The notes under the pieces: model-generated | Databases searched by the model: none | The model's input: only the letters and a program-made list of their open reading frames with translations | What the model was told of the DNA's origin: nothing | In this document: positions 51,950-61,150 of the stretch, one piece after another | How positions within the stretch are numbered: the stretch's first letter is position 1 | Layout: every line of letters starts with the position of its first letter | Program-made: the position numbers and the translations under genes | From: JBCBGF01 sp039820585 | GTDB lineage: Bacteria; Pseudomonadota; Alphaproteobacteria; Rhodobacterales; Rhodobacteraceae | Reading direction: 5' to 3' | Assembly (NCBI GenBank): GCA_039820585.1 | Contig: JBCBPV010000012.1 | Location: forward strand, 8,255-72,254 | Length of the DNA stretch: 64,000 nt

Positions 51950-53113
51950 CTACCCCACCGGCAACCGCGCCTCTACAATCTCGGCAAACCAGGAACTGCC
52001 CATCGGGATCACCTCATCCACGAAATCATATTCCGGATGGTGCAACGGCGCCGTCTCGCCCACGCCCAGGTGGATATACGCCCCTGGCCGTTCATTCAGG
52101 AGGTATGAGAAATCTTCGCCCCACAGGTAGATCGGGGCCTCGGCGCAGTTGCCTGTCACCTTCTCAGCTGCCGCAATCGCATGATCGGTCGACGCCTCGT
52201 GGTTCACCACCGCCGGGTAGCCGCGCTGATAATTCACCACAGCTGAGCCGCCGAAGGTCGCCGCCACGCCGTGGATGATCTCGGACATCCGCCGCTCGGT
52301 CTGATCGCGCACGGCGTCGTCAAACGTCCGCACGGTACCGCGCAGTTTCACGCGCTCGGCGATCACGTTATGCGCCTTGGTCGTGGTCTCAAATGATGTC
52401 ACCGACACCGCGATCTGCTGCACCGGGTCGGTTTCGCGGGAGACGATGGTCTGCAGGGCGATCACCGCGTGGCTTGCCATCACAGTGGCATCCACCGTCT
52501 GGTGCGGTTGGGCGGCGTGACCGGCGCGGCCGATGATCTCAATCTCGAACTGGTCGGCGGCGGCATAGAAGGGCCCCGGGCGAATAGCAAAGGTGCCGAC
52601 GGCGCGGCCGGGGACGTTGTGCATGCCGTACACCTCATCCACACCGAACGTGTCGAGCACGCCCTCTTTCACCATCACATCGGCCCCACCCCCGCCCTCT
52701 TCAGCGGGCTGGAACAGCAGCACAACAGAGCCGTCGAAATTCCGCGTCTCGGCCAGGTACTGCGCGGCACCCAGAAGCATCGTGGTGTGCCCGTCATGCC
52801 CGCAAGCATGCATTTTGCCCGGCACCGTCGAGGCATAGGCCGCCCCCGTCGCCTCCTCAATCGGCAGCGCGTCCATATCGGCGCGCAGGCCCACGGTGCG
52901 GCCCCGGCTGTCGCTGCGGCCCTTGATGACCGCGACCACGCCGTTCCGCGCCACCCCGGTGACCACCTGGTCACAGCCCATGGCACGCAAACGGTCTGCC
53001 ACGACGCCTGCGGTGCGTTCGGTGTCGAACATCAGTTCGGGGTGGCGGTGCAGGTCGCGTCGAAACTCGGTGAGGTCGGGCAGAAGCTCGGCAAAGCGGT
53101 TTTTTATCGGCAT
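51950..53113 (-). CDS. M20-family amidohydrolase (hippurate hydrolase type)
   Basis: The 387-residue metallopeptidase has the N-terminal FRRDLHRHPELMFDTERTAG, LRADMDALPIEEATG, the metal site KMHACGHDGHTTMLLGAAQY and LLFQPAEEGGGGADVMV, all typical of the IAA-amino acid/hippurate hydrolase group (M20D). It releases amino acids from N-acyl conjugates. It follows argE on the same strand. The ATG at 53113 is preceded by AGAGGAG; residues before it are not family-like. Confidence 0.9.
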   Translation of the reverse strand: MPIKNRFAELLPDLTEFRRDLHRHPELMFDTERTAGVVADRLRAMGCDQVVTGVARNGVVAVIKGRSDSRGRTVGLRADMDALPIEEATGAAYASTVPGKMHACGHDGHTTMLLGAAQYLAETRNFDGSVVLLFQPAEEGGGGADVMVKEGVLDTFGVDEVYGMHNVPGRAVGTFAIRPGPFYAAADQFEIEIIGRAGHAAQPHQTVDATVMASHAVIALQTIVSRETDPVQQIAVSVTSFETTTKAHNVIAERVKLRGTVRTFDDAVRDQTERRMSEIIHGVAATFGGSAVVNYQRGYPAVVNHEASTDHAIAAAEKVTGNCAEAPIYLWGEDFSYLLNERPGAYIHLGVGETAPLHHPEYDFVDEVIPMGSSWFAEIVEARLPVG

Positions 53114-53191
53114 GGGGCGACTCCTCTGGCGCTTTGGAGAGCATGGCGCGGGGGTGGGCGGCGTCAAGGTCCGGGGGCGACGTGCGCCTCC

Positions 53192-53221
53192 GGCGGGGAT
53201 ATTTTTGGGACCAAAGAGGTC
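53192..53221. repeat. Half copy of the GATATTTTTGG / GACCAAAGA repeat
   Basis: GGCGGGGATATTTTTGG followed by GACCAAAGAGGTC ends in the argE stop codon. It shares the GGATATT core and the GACCAAAGA block with the palindrome at 38671-38728. Confidence 0.6.
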
Positions 53222-54387
53222 TAGACGCGGAGTGTCTCGATCACGCGGGTGACGAAGTGTTCGCCGGCCTCGAATTGCGCGACGGTGATGTATTCATCGG
53301 GCTGGTGCGCCTGGGCGATGTCGCCGGGGCCGCAGATGACGGCGGAGTAACCGCGTTCCTGGAATTGCCCCGCCTCGGTGCCGTAGCTGACAACGTGACG
53401 CGCGTTGTCGCCCGTGACGCGGCGGACAAGTTCTTCGGCGCGACCCTCGACCTCGGGTTGCAGGCCTGGAACGTCGAAGATCGGTTCAAGCGTAATGCCC
53501 GCATTTGGGTGGACCGCGCGCATACCGTCTTCGATCCGCGCGATCTCGGCCTTGAAGGCGGCGTCCCAATCTTCGAGCGTCTCATCGGGGACCGCGCGCA
53601 CCTCGATCTGCACGCGGCAGTCGCGGGCGGTGATGTTGTGGGCGGTACCGCCGTGAATGTCGCCCACGTGCACCGTGGTCCAGGGCGGGTCGAACATGGC
53701 GGCGATGTCTGAGGGGGCGCGCGCGCTGGCCTCGGCGTTCATGCGGTTGGCCCATTCGATCAGCCGCCCTGCTTCCATGATCGCGCTGACCCCGCGATGC
53801 ATCAGCGAGGAATGCACCTCATGCCCGCGGAAATCGGCCCAGTAGCCGAAAGTGCCCTTATGGCCCGTGACCGCCTGCATCATCGAGGGTTCACCGATGA
53901 TCGCGGCGGAGGCAGGGGGCAGATGCCCGCGCATATCCTCAATCATGGGCGGGGCGCCAGTGCAGCCGGTTTCCTCGTCAAAAGACAGCGCGATTTGCAA
54001 GGGCCGGGCCAGATCAGCGGCCAGGGCGTGAGGCACGGCGGCCAGCGCGATCGCATCAAAGCCCTTCATATCAACGGTGCCGCGGCCATAGAGCCGACCG
54101 TCTTTTTCGACCACCTGGAAGGGATCGGTGGACCAGTCCTGCCCGTCCACCGGCACGACATCGGTATGTCCAGACAGCACCACGCCGCCCGGCACCTCTG
54201 GCCCCACATTGGCATAGAGTGCTGCCTTGGTGCGGTCTTCGTTCCACACCCGGCGCGGGGTCACACCGTGGCCGTTCAGATAATCTTCGACGAAATCGAC
54301 GAAGTCGAGGTTGCTGTCCCGGCTGACCGTGGGGAAGGCCACCAGCGTTTCCAGCATCTCCCGCGCGGAGTAAGCCCGCCCGCTCAC
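53221..54387 (-). CDS. argE: Acetylornithine deacetylase (M20A)
   Basis: The 388-residue zinc enzyme has VVLSGHTDVVPVDGQDW (first metal His), GRGTVDMKGFDAIALA (bridging Asp), LSFDEETGCTGAPPM (catalytic Glu pair) and GHKGTFGYWADFRGHEVHSS, typical of ArgE. Its start is a GTG that overlaps the stop of the ABC ATPase gene (GTGA). In this setting it may deacetylate imported N-acylated amino acids and not only serve arginine synthesis. Confidence 0.88.
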   Translation of the reverse strand: MSGRAYSAREMLETLVAFPTVSRDSNLDFVDFVEDYLNGHGVTPRRVWNEDRTKAALYANVGPEVPGGVVLSGHTDVVPVDGQDWSTDPFQVVEKDGRLYGRGTVDMKGFDAIALAAVPHALAADLARPLQIALSFDEETGCTGAPPMIEDMRGHLPPASAAIIGEPSMMQAVTGHKGTFGYWADFRGHEVHSSLMHRGVSAIMEAGRLIEWANRMNAEASARAPSDIAAMFDPPWTTVHVGDIHGGTAHNITARDCRVQIEVRAVPDETLEDWDAAFKAEIARIEDGMRAVHPNAGITLEPIFDVPGLQPEVEGRAEELVRRVTGDNARHVVSYGTEAGQFQERGYSAVICGPGDIAQAHQPDEYITVAQFEAGEHFVTRVIETLRV

Positions 54388-56198
54388 TCTTTCAGGACCA
54401 GGTGGCCCGGTGCGACCTCGTCATAGACCGACGGCGCGGGCTTGTAGTCGACAGGAAAGATCGGCGACGGGATCGGTTTGAAGTTCAGATCCTTCTCCGA
54501 TTTGCGCTTGCGCGGGTCGGCGATGGGCACTGCCTTCATCAGCGAGCGGGTGTAGTCGTGGCGCGGATCCTCGAAGATCTGCTGGCGTGAGCCCAGTTCG
54601 ACGATCCGGCCCAGATACATCACGCCGACATTGTGGCTGACCCGTTCGACCACCGCCATATCGTGGCTGATGAACAGGATCGAAATCCCAAGTTCGGCCT
54701 GCAACGCCATGATAAGGTTGAGAACCTGGGCCTGAACGCTTACATCCAGAGCGCTGACCGCTTCATCCGCGATGATCAGCTTGGGGTTCAGGGCCAGAGC
54801 GCGGGCAATCGCAATCCGCTGGCGCTGGCCGCCTGACAGTTCATGGGGGTAGCGGCGCATGAAGCTGCGCGGCAGTTCCACCCGGTCAAACAGCTGTGCC
54901 ACCCGGTCGTTGCATTCGCTGCCAGAGGCCAGCCCGTAATTGCGAATGGGTTCCGAGACTTGGTCCACGAGCTGCATCTGCGGATTGAGCGAGGCGAACG
55001 GGTCCTGGAACACCATCTGCATGTCCCGGCGCGCTTTGCGCAGCTCATCGGGCCCGAAGGTCATCACATCCTTGTCGCCGAGCCAAACCTCGCCCGAGGT
55101 CGGCTCTACCAGCCGCAGGATCGACCGCCCGGCCGAGGATTTGCCGCAGCCGGATTCGCCCACCAGGCTGAGCGTCTCGCCCACCTTGATCTTGAAAGAT
55201 ACGTCTTCGACCGCGTGCACATTGGCCACCGTGCGCCGGAAGAAACCACCCTTCACGGGGAAGCGCGTGACCAGGTTCCTGACCTCAAGCAGCACCTCAT
55301 CCTTGCGCACATCCACCGGGCCTTCGATCTTCGGCTTTTGACCCAGAAGCTTCATGGGCTCTGGCGCGGCCTTCCCGGTCATCTCGCCCAGCTTGGGAAC
55401 AGCGGCCAGAAGCGACTGGGTATAGGGGTGCTGGGGGTTCTCAAAAATCTCTTCGACCGGTCCCTCTTCGACCTTGCGGCCGCGGAACATCACCACGACG
55501 CGATCGGCCATCTGGGCCACTACCGCCATGTCATGAGTGATGAACATCACTGCCGTGCCGGTTTCGCGCTTCAACCGATCAATTAGCGCCAGGATTTCGG
55601 CCTGGATCGTCACATCCAGCGCGGTGGTCGGTTCATCTGCGATCAACAGGCGCGGCTCACAAGCCAAGGCAATCGCGATCACGATCCGCTGACGCATCCC
55701 GCCCGACAACTCGTGCGGGTATTGCTTCATCCGCCGCTCAGGCTCCGGGATCCGCACCTGGCGGAGGAGTTCCAGGGCGCGCGCTTCGGCATCTGCCCTG
55801 GTCAGCCCTTTGTGGACGCGCAAACCCTCGGTCAACTGTCGGCCCACGGTGAAGACCGGGTTGAGCGCGGTCATCGGCTCTTGAAAGATCATCCCGATCT
55901 CATTGCCGCGGATCGTGCGCATCAGGTCGTCGCCTGCATCGGCCACATCAATCTGCCCATCCGACCCCTTGCGATCAAAGAGAAGTTTGCCGCCCGCGAT
56001 GGTGCCGCCGCCGAACTCCACCAGGCGCATCAGCGACAGGGAAGACACTGACTTACCCGAGCCGGACTCGCCCACGACACACACCGTCTCACCCGGTCCG
56101 ATGTCGAAGCTTACATCCTCGACGCCGACAACGGTGCCGTCCTTGGTTTCAAACTCGACACGCAAGTTCTGGATCGAGGCGATAGGCTGGTCGAGCAT
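54384..56198 (-). CDS. Dipeptide/oligopeptide ABC transporter, fused ATP-binding protein
   Basis: The 604-residue protein fuses two DppD/DppF-type ATPase domains. Domain 1: Walker A GESGSGKSVSSLSLMRLV, signature ELSGGMRQRIVIAIALACEP, Walker B LLIADEPTTALD. Domain 2: GESGCGKSSAGRSILRLV, signature ELSGGQRQRIAIARALALNP, and Walker B LIIADEAVSALD, where Ala replaces the usual Pro. The ATG at 56198 has GGAG at 5 bases; a GTG two codons earlier is less well placed. It lies divergent to the binding protein and permease genes, an unusual split. Confidence 0.92.
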   Translation of the reverse strand: MLDQPIASIQNLRVEFETKDGTVVGVEDVSFDIGPGETVCVVGESGSGKSVSSLSLMRLVEFGGGTIAGGKLLFDRKGSDGQIDVADAGDDLMRTIRGNEIGMIFQEPMTALNPVFTVGRQLTEGLRVHKGLTRADAEARALELLRQVRIPEPERRMKQYPHELSGGMRQRIVIAIALACEPRLLIADEPTTALDVTIQAEILALIDRLKRETGTAVMFITHDMAVVAQMADRVVVMFRGRKVEEGPVEEIFENPQHPYTQSLLAAVPKLGEMTGKAAPEPMKLLGQKPKIEGPVDVRKDEVLLEVRNLVTRFPVKGGFFRRTVANVHAVEDVSFKIKVGETLSLVGESGCGKSSAGRSILRLVEPTSGEVWLGDKDVMTFGPDELRKARRDMQMVFQDPFASLNPQMQLVDQVSEPIRNYGLASGSECNDRVAQLFDRVELPRSFMRRYPHELSGGQRQRIAIARALALNPKLIIADEAVSALDVSVQAQVLNLIMALQAELGISILFISHDMAVVERVSHNVGVMYLGRIVELGSRQQIFEDPRHDYTRSLMKAVPIADPRKRKSEKDLNFKPIPSPIFPVDYKPAPSVYDEVAPGHLVLKE

Positions 56199-56796
56199 GG
56201 GCACTCCGCTGACAGGCGCTGACTGTTCGACGCTAGGGGCAAGGCGGCGGGGGTGTCAAACACACCGGAAGCGTTCGCACGGTATTTGGGCGCTTGGCGA
56301 ACCGGAGCGCCGATGCCTTTGACACGCTTCCGGTACAGCAAGGGGGCGCAGATCGTAACGGTGATCGTGCCCGATGGCATCGTGGGAAAGGCGGGCCTGC
56401 CGACACATCGCGGCGGGTCTGATCGGATTTCCCTGTCCGAGAAAATGGGCTGGAAGACGATCATCCGACGCTAAACACCCACCAGCGCAGGAAAATCGCC
56501 CGCGCGCCAGCCAAACAAAGACATTTGCCAAGACCGCGGAAGCCGGTTGGGAACTGCCTCATTCCTAACCGTTTGACCATGTTTATGACATTTGACGCAG
56601 AGGCAAAGCTTGCAAAGTGCTCGTATATCGGACGACACTCTCACCGTCCGCTCCCGGGGAGGCGTGGGCACAGCATGAACAACAAAGAGCTGGACGCGGT
56701 GCGACCCACTCAACCCGCTGAACAAAAGCAACCAAAAGACTCCGCGCACCAGCGTGAGGGTTCGAGGCACGAGCCTGTCCAACAATGGAGACTACT
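56199..56796. other. Divergent control region of the peptide ABC transporter
   Basis: The 598 bases contain no recognised gene. An inverted pair ACCGGAAGCG (56264-56273) and CGCTTCCGGT (56325-56334) and an inverted pair TGTCAAA (56254-56260) and TTTGACA (56318-56324) lie on the ATPase side; further TTTGAC blocks occur at 56572 and 56591. These repeats may be regulator sites. Promoters for both directions must lie here, but no convincing pair of hexamers was found. Confidence 0.55.
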
Positions 56797-58494
56797 ATGC
56801 GTATGAAATCAGCCCTTTTGGGCGCGGCCGCCGCTGTTGCGATGGCCCCCGCCGCATTTGCCGAGCGCGGGTCAGACGGCGAGGTCAAGATCATCTATTG
56901 GCAAGCGCCGTCGATCCTGAACCCCTATCTGTCCGGCGGCACGAAAGACATCGAATCTGCGTCGATGATGCTGGAACCGCTTGCCCGCTACGACCAGGAC
57001 GGCACCCTTGTACCCTGGCTGGTGACCGAGGTGCCCACCGTCGGCAATGGCGGTGTCAGCGAAGACCTGACTACGATCACTTGGAACATCACGCCCGGCC
57101 TTTTGTGGTCCGATGGCACGCCCTTCACATCGGCCGATGTGCTGTTCACGCACGAATACTGCACCCACCCCGAAGGCGGCTGTGCGCAGCTGACCAAGTT
57201 CGAAGGTGTGGCCAGCGTCGAAGCACCCGATGACCTGACGGTGGTCGTCACCTTCGAAGGCCCGACACCGAACCCCTATGGCCCATTTGTGGGTGGCGAA
57301 AGCCCGATCCTGCAGGCCGCGCAATTTGCCGAATGCCTGGGCGCCAGCGCACCGGAGTGTACCGAGGCGAACTTCAACCCCATCGGCACCGGCCCATTCA
57401 CAGTCACCGAGTTCAAGCCGAACGACGTGATCACGATGGCCGCCAATGAAAACTACCGCGATCCGGCGAAACCCGCCTTTGCGACCGTGACCTTCAAGGG
57501 CGGCGGCGATGCGACGGCGGCGGGCCGCGCGGTGATGGAAACCGGCGAGTTTGATTATGCCTGGAACCTCCAGCTTGCCCCCGACGTGATCGCCGGGATG
57601 GAAGCGGCTGGCAACGGCACGCCGGTTGCAGGCTTCGGCCCGCTGGTGGAACGCATCATGATCAACCAGACCAACCCCGATCCAGCGCTCGGCCCCGATG
57701 AGAGGGCGGTCGTCAAACCCCACCCGATCTTCCAGGATCTGCGCGTCGTGCAGGCCATGAGCCTTGCCATTGATCGTCCGCTTCTGGTGGAAGTGGGCTA
57801 TGGCCAGGCGGGTCGCGTGACCTGCAACTGGGTACCCGCACCGGCGATCTACAACTCTGACGCGCTGTCATGTGACACGCAGGATCTCGACGCGGCCAAG
57901 GCGCTTCTGGAAGAAGCCGGCTGGGTAGATAGCGATGGTGATGGCATCCGCGAAAAGGATGGCCAGAAGTTTTCGATCTTGTACCAGACCTCGACCAACG
58001 CGGTGCGCCAGGATTTCCAGGCCCTGATCAAGCAGTGGTGGGAACAGATCGGGATCGAGACCGAGCTGCGCAATGTCGACGCATCGGTGTTCTTTGGTGG
58101 CGATCCGGGCAGCCCGGACACCTTCCAGAAGTTCTATGCCGACGTGCAGATGTACGCCAACACCTTCAACGGCACCGATCCGCAGGCCTATCTGGGCAAC
58201 ATGCTGTGTTCCAAGATCCCCTCGCCCGCCTCGCAGTGGCAGGGTGAGAACATCTCGCGATGGTGCTCGGACGAGTATGAGGCGCTGTACACAGAGCTGA
58301 CCCAGACCGCCGATATCGATGAGCGGTCGCGCATCGGGCGTGAGCTGAACGATATGGCCGTGCAAGGCGGGGCGATGATCCCGCTGGTCCACCGCGGCCG
58401 GATCTCGGCCCATGCCAACAGCCTTGGCGGTGTTGTCCTGAATGTGTGGGACAGCGAGCTTTGGAACGTCGCGGACTGGTACCGCGTCGAGTGA
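56797..58494 (+). CDS. Peptide-type ABC transporter substrate-binding protein
   Basis: The 565-residue SBP_bac_5 protein has a Sec signal peptide (MRMKSALLGAAAAVAMAPAA). The mature part has the family's usual pieces: EPLARYDQDGTLVPWLVTEV, WNITPGLLWSDGTPFTSADV and NPIGTGPFTVTEFKPNDVIT. Several cysteines in the region around HEYCTHPEGGCAQ and ECLGASAPECTE suggest disulfides. It delivers peptides or related substrates to the permeases behind it. The ATG at 56797 has GGAG 6 bases upstream. Confidence 0.92.
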   Translation: MRMKSALLGAAAAVAMAPAAFAERGSDGEVKIIYWQAPSILNPYLSGGTKDIESASMMLEPLARYDQDGTLVPWLVTEVPTVGNGGVSEDLTTITWNITPGLLWSDGTPFTSADVLFTHEYCTHPEGGCAQLTKFEGVASVEAPDDLTVVVTFEGPTPNPYGPFVGGESPILQAAQFAECLGASAPECTEANFNPIGTGPFTVTEFKPNDVITMAANENYRDPAKPAFATVTFKGGGDATAAGRAVMETGEFDYAWNLQLAPDVIAGMEAAGNGTPVAGFGPLVERIMINQTNPDPALGPDERAVVKPHPIFQDLRVVQAMSLAIDRPLLVEVGYGQAGRVTCNWVPAPAIYNSDALSCDTQDLDAAKALLEEAGWVDSDGDGIREKDGQKFSILYQTSTNAVRQDFQALIKQWWEQIGIETELRNVDASVFFGGDPGSPDTFQKFYADVQMYANTFNGTDPQAYLGNMLCSKIPSPASQWQGENISRWCSDEYEALYTELTQTADIDERSRIGRELNDMAVQGGAMIPLVHRGRISAHANSLGGVVLNVWDSELWNVADWYRVE

Positions 58495-58508
58495 CGACCT
58501 GAACCAAG

Positions 58509-58540
58509 CCACGGCCCCGGGGAACCCTCCGGGGCCGTGG
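58509..58540 (+). promoter_or_regulatory. Stable hairpin after the binding-protein gene
   Basis: CCACGGCCCCGG (58509-58520) and CCGGGGCCGTGG (58529-58540) make a perfect 12-bp stem with an 8-base loop. There is no T-run, and the permease gene follows in 28 bases, so it is likely to protect the upstream message and limit read-through. Confidence 0.8.
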
Positions 58541-58568
58541 TGTGTCAAGGACTGCGGGGGTCGCGCCG

Positions 58569-59576
58569 ATGCTGCAATACACCACCAGACGTTTGATTCT
58601 GAGCGTTCCGACGCTGCTTTTTATTTCGTTAGTCATCTTTCTCTTGCTCGAACTCGCCCCTGGCGATCCCATGGCGCAGGTCCCGCTGACCGTCCCCGAT
58701 GAGGTAAAACAGCGGATGCGAGAGGCGCTGGGGCTGGGCGAACCAATGCCCATCCGCTTCGGCAAATGGCTTTGGCAATTCTTCGTGGTTGAGCCGCTCT
58801 ATCTGATTGATCTTGGTTTTGGCACCAGCTTCGCCGACGGCCAACAGCGCGTCATCTCATGGCAGACCCGTTCGCCCGTCATGGATATCGTCGCCCAGCG
58901 CATGCCGCAGACCCTGTGGGTCGTTGGCACCGCCTATATCGTGGCAATCCTGATCGCCCTGCCCATCGGGATCTATTCGGCCTATCGCCAGTATTCGTGG
59001 TTTGACCAGGCGGGTACCTTTGTCACCATGGTCGGCTTTTCGATCCCGCCCTTCTTCTCGGGCGTGTTGGTGATCGTGATCTTCTCGGTGCAGCTGGGCT
59101 GGTTCCCGTCAATCTATGACACCACCCACCGGGTGACGGATTGGGACAGCTTCGTGGTCCAGCTTCAACAGATGATCATGCCGGTCATGGTGCTGGCGTT
59201 GCAGATCACCTCGCAGCTGTCGCGTTTCATGCGCGCCTCGATGCTGGATAACCTCAACCAGGACTATGTGCGGACCGCGCGTGCCAAGGGCCTTAGCGAA
59301 AAGGTCGTGATCCTTGTCCATGTCCTGCGCAACTCGATGATCCCGGTGGTGACTGTGATCGCCCTAGGCATCCCGTCGATCTTTGGAGGGGCCATCATCA
59401 CCGAACAGGTGTTCAAGGTGAACGGCATCGGCCAGCTTCTGATCACCGCGATCCAGGCCAATGACCTGCCCATGGTGCAGACGCTGACCTTCGTCTTCGC
59501 CATCCTCATCGTTCTGTTCAACCTGATCGCCGATATCCTTTACGGCATCCTGGACCCGAGGATCCGCTATGACTGA
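58569..59576 (+). CDS. Peptide-type ABC transporter permease, DppB-like
   Basis: The 335-residue membrane protein has six hydrophobic segments. It begins MLQYTTRRLILSVPTLLFIS as DppB/OppB proteins do, with LLELAPGDPMAQ following. The ATPase-contact loop is DYVRTARAKGLSEKVVILVH. The ATG at 58569 was chosen on that basis; an upstream in-frame GTG lies in the hairpin. Its 3' end overlaps the next permease by 8 bases. Confidence 0.92.
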   Translation: MLQYTTRRLILSVPTLLFISLVIFLLLELAPGDPMAQVPLTVPDEVKQRMREALGLGEPMPIRFGKWLWQFFVVEPLYLIDLGFGTSFADGQQRVISWQTRSPVMDIVAQRMPQTLWVVGTAYIVAILIALPIGIYSAYRQYSWFDQAGTFVTMVGFSIPPFFSGVLVIVIFSVQLGWFPSIYDTTHRVTDWDSFVVQLQQMIMPVMVLALQITSQLSRFMRASMLDNLNQDYVRTARAKGLSEKVVILVHVLRNSMIPVVTVIALGIPSIFGGAIITEQVFKVNGIGQLLITAIQANDLPMVQTLTFVFAILIVLFNLIADILYGILDPRIRYD

Positions 59577-60576
59577 TCCCCACGTCCAGGCCCCCGTCGT
59601 TGAAGAGCGCGCGCCCGGTGTGCGCGAGGCCTCTGGCGCCGATCAGGAACCGCGCAGCCAATGGCTGGATGTGTGGGACCAGTTCAAACATCATTCGGGC
59701 GCCTTCTGGGGAATGGTGGTGTTCTTCTCTATCGTGTTCCTCGTGTTGATCGGGCCTTTTATCTACTGGCACGACCCGACCTTCGTGCCCACGGGCCGCG
59801 AATTCCTCGAACTGCGCGACATGCGCCCGATCTACACCGTACTGTGGGACAGCGGGGCAAAAGTGAGCTGGGCCCATCCCCTTGGCACCGACAATCTGGG
59901 CCGCGATACGATGGCGCGGCTCTTGTCAGGCGGGCGTGTGTCCATCGCCGTGGGCATCGCCGCGATGATCGTATCGATTGTGATCGGCACGCTGGTGGGC
60001 GTGGTCGCGGGCTACATCCGCTGGCTCGACGGGCCGCTGATGCGCCTGACCGATCTGTTCCTGGCGCTTCCCCTGCTGCCGCTTTTGCTGGTTGCGGTGC
60101 TTTTGTTCCGCGATCCACTGTCGGCGGCGTTGGGGCCTGAGGGCGGCACCTTCATCCTGATCGTGACGCTGGTGGGCATTACCTCATGGATGCAGACCGC
60201 GCGGATCGTACGTGGGGATGTGCTGGCGCTGAAAGAGCGCGAGTTCGTGCTGGCCGCCCGGTCTATCGGAACGTCGGACACCCATATGATCACGCGGCAT
60301 ATCCTGCCCAACGTGCTGTCACCCATCATGGTGTCGGCGACGCTGGGCATTGCCACGGCGATCATCACTGAATCGGCCCTGTCCTTTCTGGGCTTCGGCT
60401 TCCCGCCGGACTTCCCGACCTGGGGCAAGCTGTTGTTCGATAGCGTCGACCGCATGGTGTCCTACCCCGAGCGGGTGATCTGGCCAGGCGTCCTGATCTC
60501 GCTTACCGTGCTGAGCGTAAATTTCATCGGCGACGGCCTACGCGACGCGCTTGATCCTAGGATACGCGGAAGATGA
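59569..60576 (+). CDS. Peptide-type ABC transporter permease, DppC-like
   Basis: The 335-residue protein has an N-terminal cytoplasmic tail of about 40 residues and six membrane segments. The motif HPLGTDNLGRDTMARLLSGG is typical of DppC/OppC, and EFVLAARSIGTSDTHMITRH is the ATPase-contact loop; the ending GDGLRDALDPRIRGR is also usual. It pairs with the upstream permease. Confidence 0.92.
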   Translation: MTDPHVQAPVVEERAPGVREASGADQEPRSQWLDVWDQFKHHSGAFWGMVVFFSIVFLVLIGPFIYWHDPTFVPTGREFLELRDMRPIYTVLWDSGAKVSWAHPLGTDNLGRDTMARLLSGGRVSIAVGIAAMIVSIVIGTLVGVVAGYIRWLDGPLMRLTDLFLALPLLPLLLVAVLLFRDPLSAALGPEGGTFILIVTLVGITSWMQTARIVRGDVLALKEREFVLAARSIGTSDTHMITRHILPNVLSPIMVSATLGIATAIITESALSFLGFGFPPDFPTWGKLLFDSVDRMVSYPERVIWPGVLISLTVLSVNFIGDGLRDALDPRIRGR

Positions 60577-61145
60577 CCCTGACCGTCCATCCCCTAACCC
60601 CGGACCGATGGACGGATTTGGAGACGCTCTTTGAGGGCGCAAGCGCAACGCGCAACTGCTGGTGCATGTGGTGGCGGGTGGCGGGCAATGCCTGGGGCGA
60701 CACCACAAAAACCTCGCGCAAGGAGGCGTTTCGCGCCGCCGTCGACCGCGCGCCGCCCGGCCTTCTGGGCTATGATGATGACCGCCCGGTGAGCTGGGTC
60801 CACATCACACCGCGCGCCGACGTGCCCCGGTTCAACAATGGCCGCATGTCCAAGACCAAAGACGATTATGAGTTTGACTACACCTGGGCGCTGAGCTGTT
60901 TTTACACCGCGCCCAGCCACCGCAAGCAGGGCTTGATGGCCGCGATGGCCCGGGCCGCCTGCTACCACGCCCAAGCGCGCGGCGCGTTTTGGGTGGAAGC
61001 GGCCCCTATCCGCCCCAAGCCCGAACTAGAACGCAGCGATGGCTTTTTCGGGATCGTACCCGCGTTGGCCAAGGCCGGGTTCCAGGCGGTGGAAGAGCGC
61101 GGGCCAAACCGCATCCTCATGCGCTGGATCGCAGTGAACGGCTGA
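60573..61145 (+). CDS. GNAT-family N-acetyltransferase
   Basis: The 190-residue protein has the acetyl-CoA loop SCFYTAPSHRKQGLMAAMAR (R-K-Q-G-L-M variant) and an N-terminal cysteine/tryptophan-rich segment NCWCMWWRVAGNAWGD typical of a GNAT subgroup. Its ATG overlaps the permease stop (ATGA), so it is co-transcribed with the transporter and may modify an imported compound. The substrate is unknown. Confidence 0.82.
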   Translation: MTLTVHPLTPDRWTDLETLFEGASATRNCWCMWWRVAGNAWGDTTKTSRKEAFRAAVDRAPPGLLGYDDDRPVSWVHITPRADVPRFNNGRMSKTKDDYEFDYTWALSCFYTAPSHRKQGLMAAMARAACYHAQARGAFWVEAAPIRPKPELERSDGFFGIVPALAKAGFQAVEERGPNRILMRWIAVNG

Positions 61146-61150
61146 CGCGC

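Noticed and set aside
56253..56806. Small open frames in the divergent ABC control region
   Set aside because: No ribosome sites and no recognisable domains; the region contains repeated regulator-like sequences.
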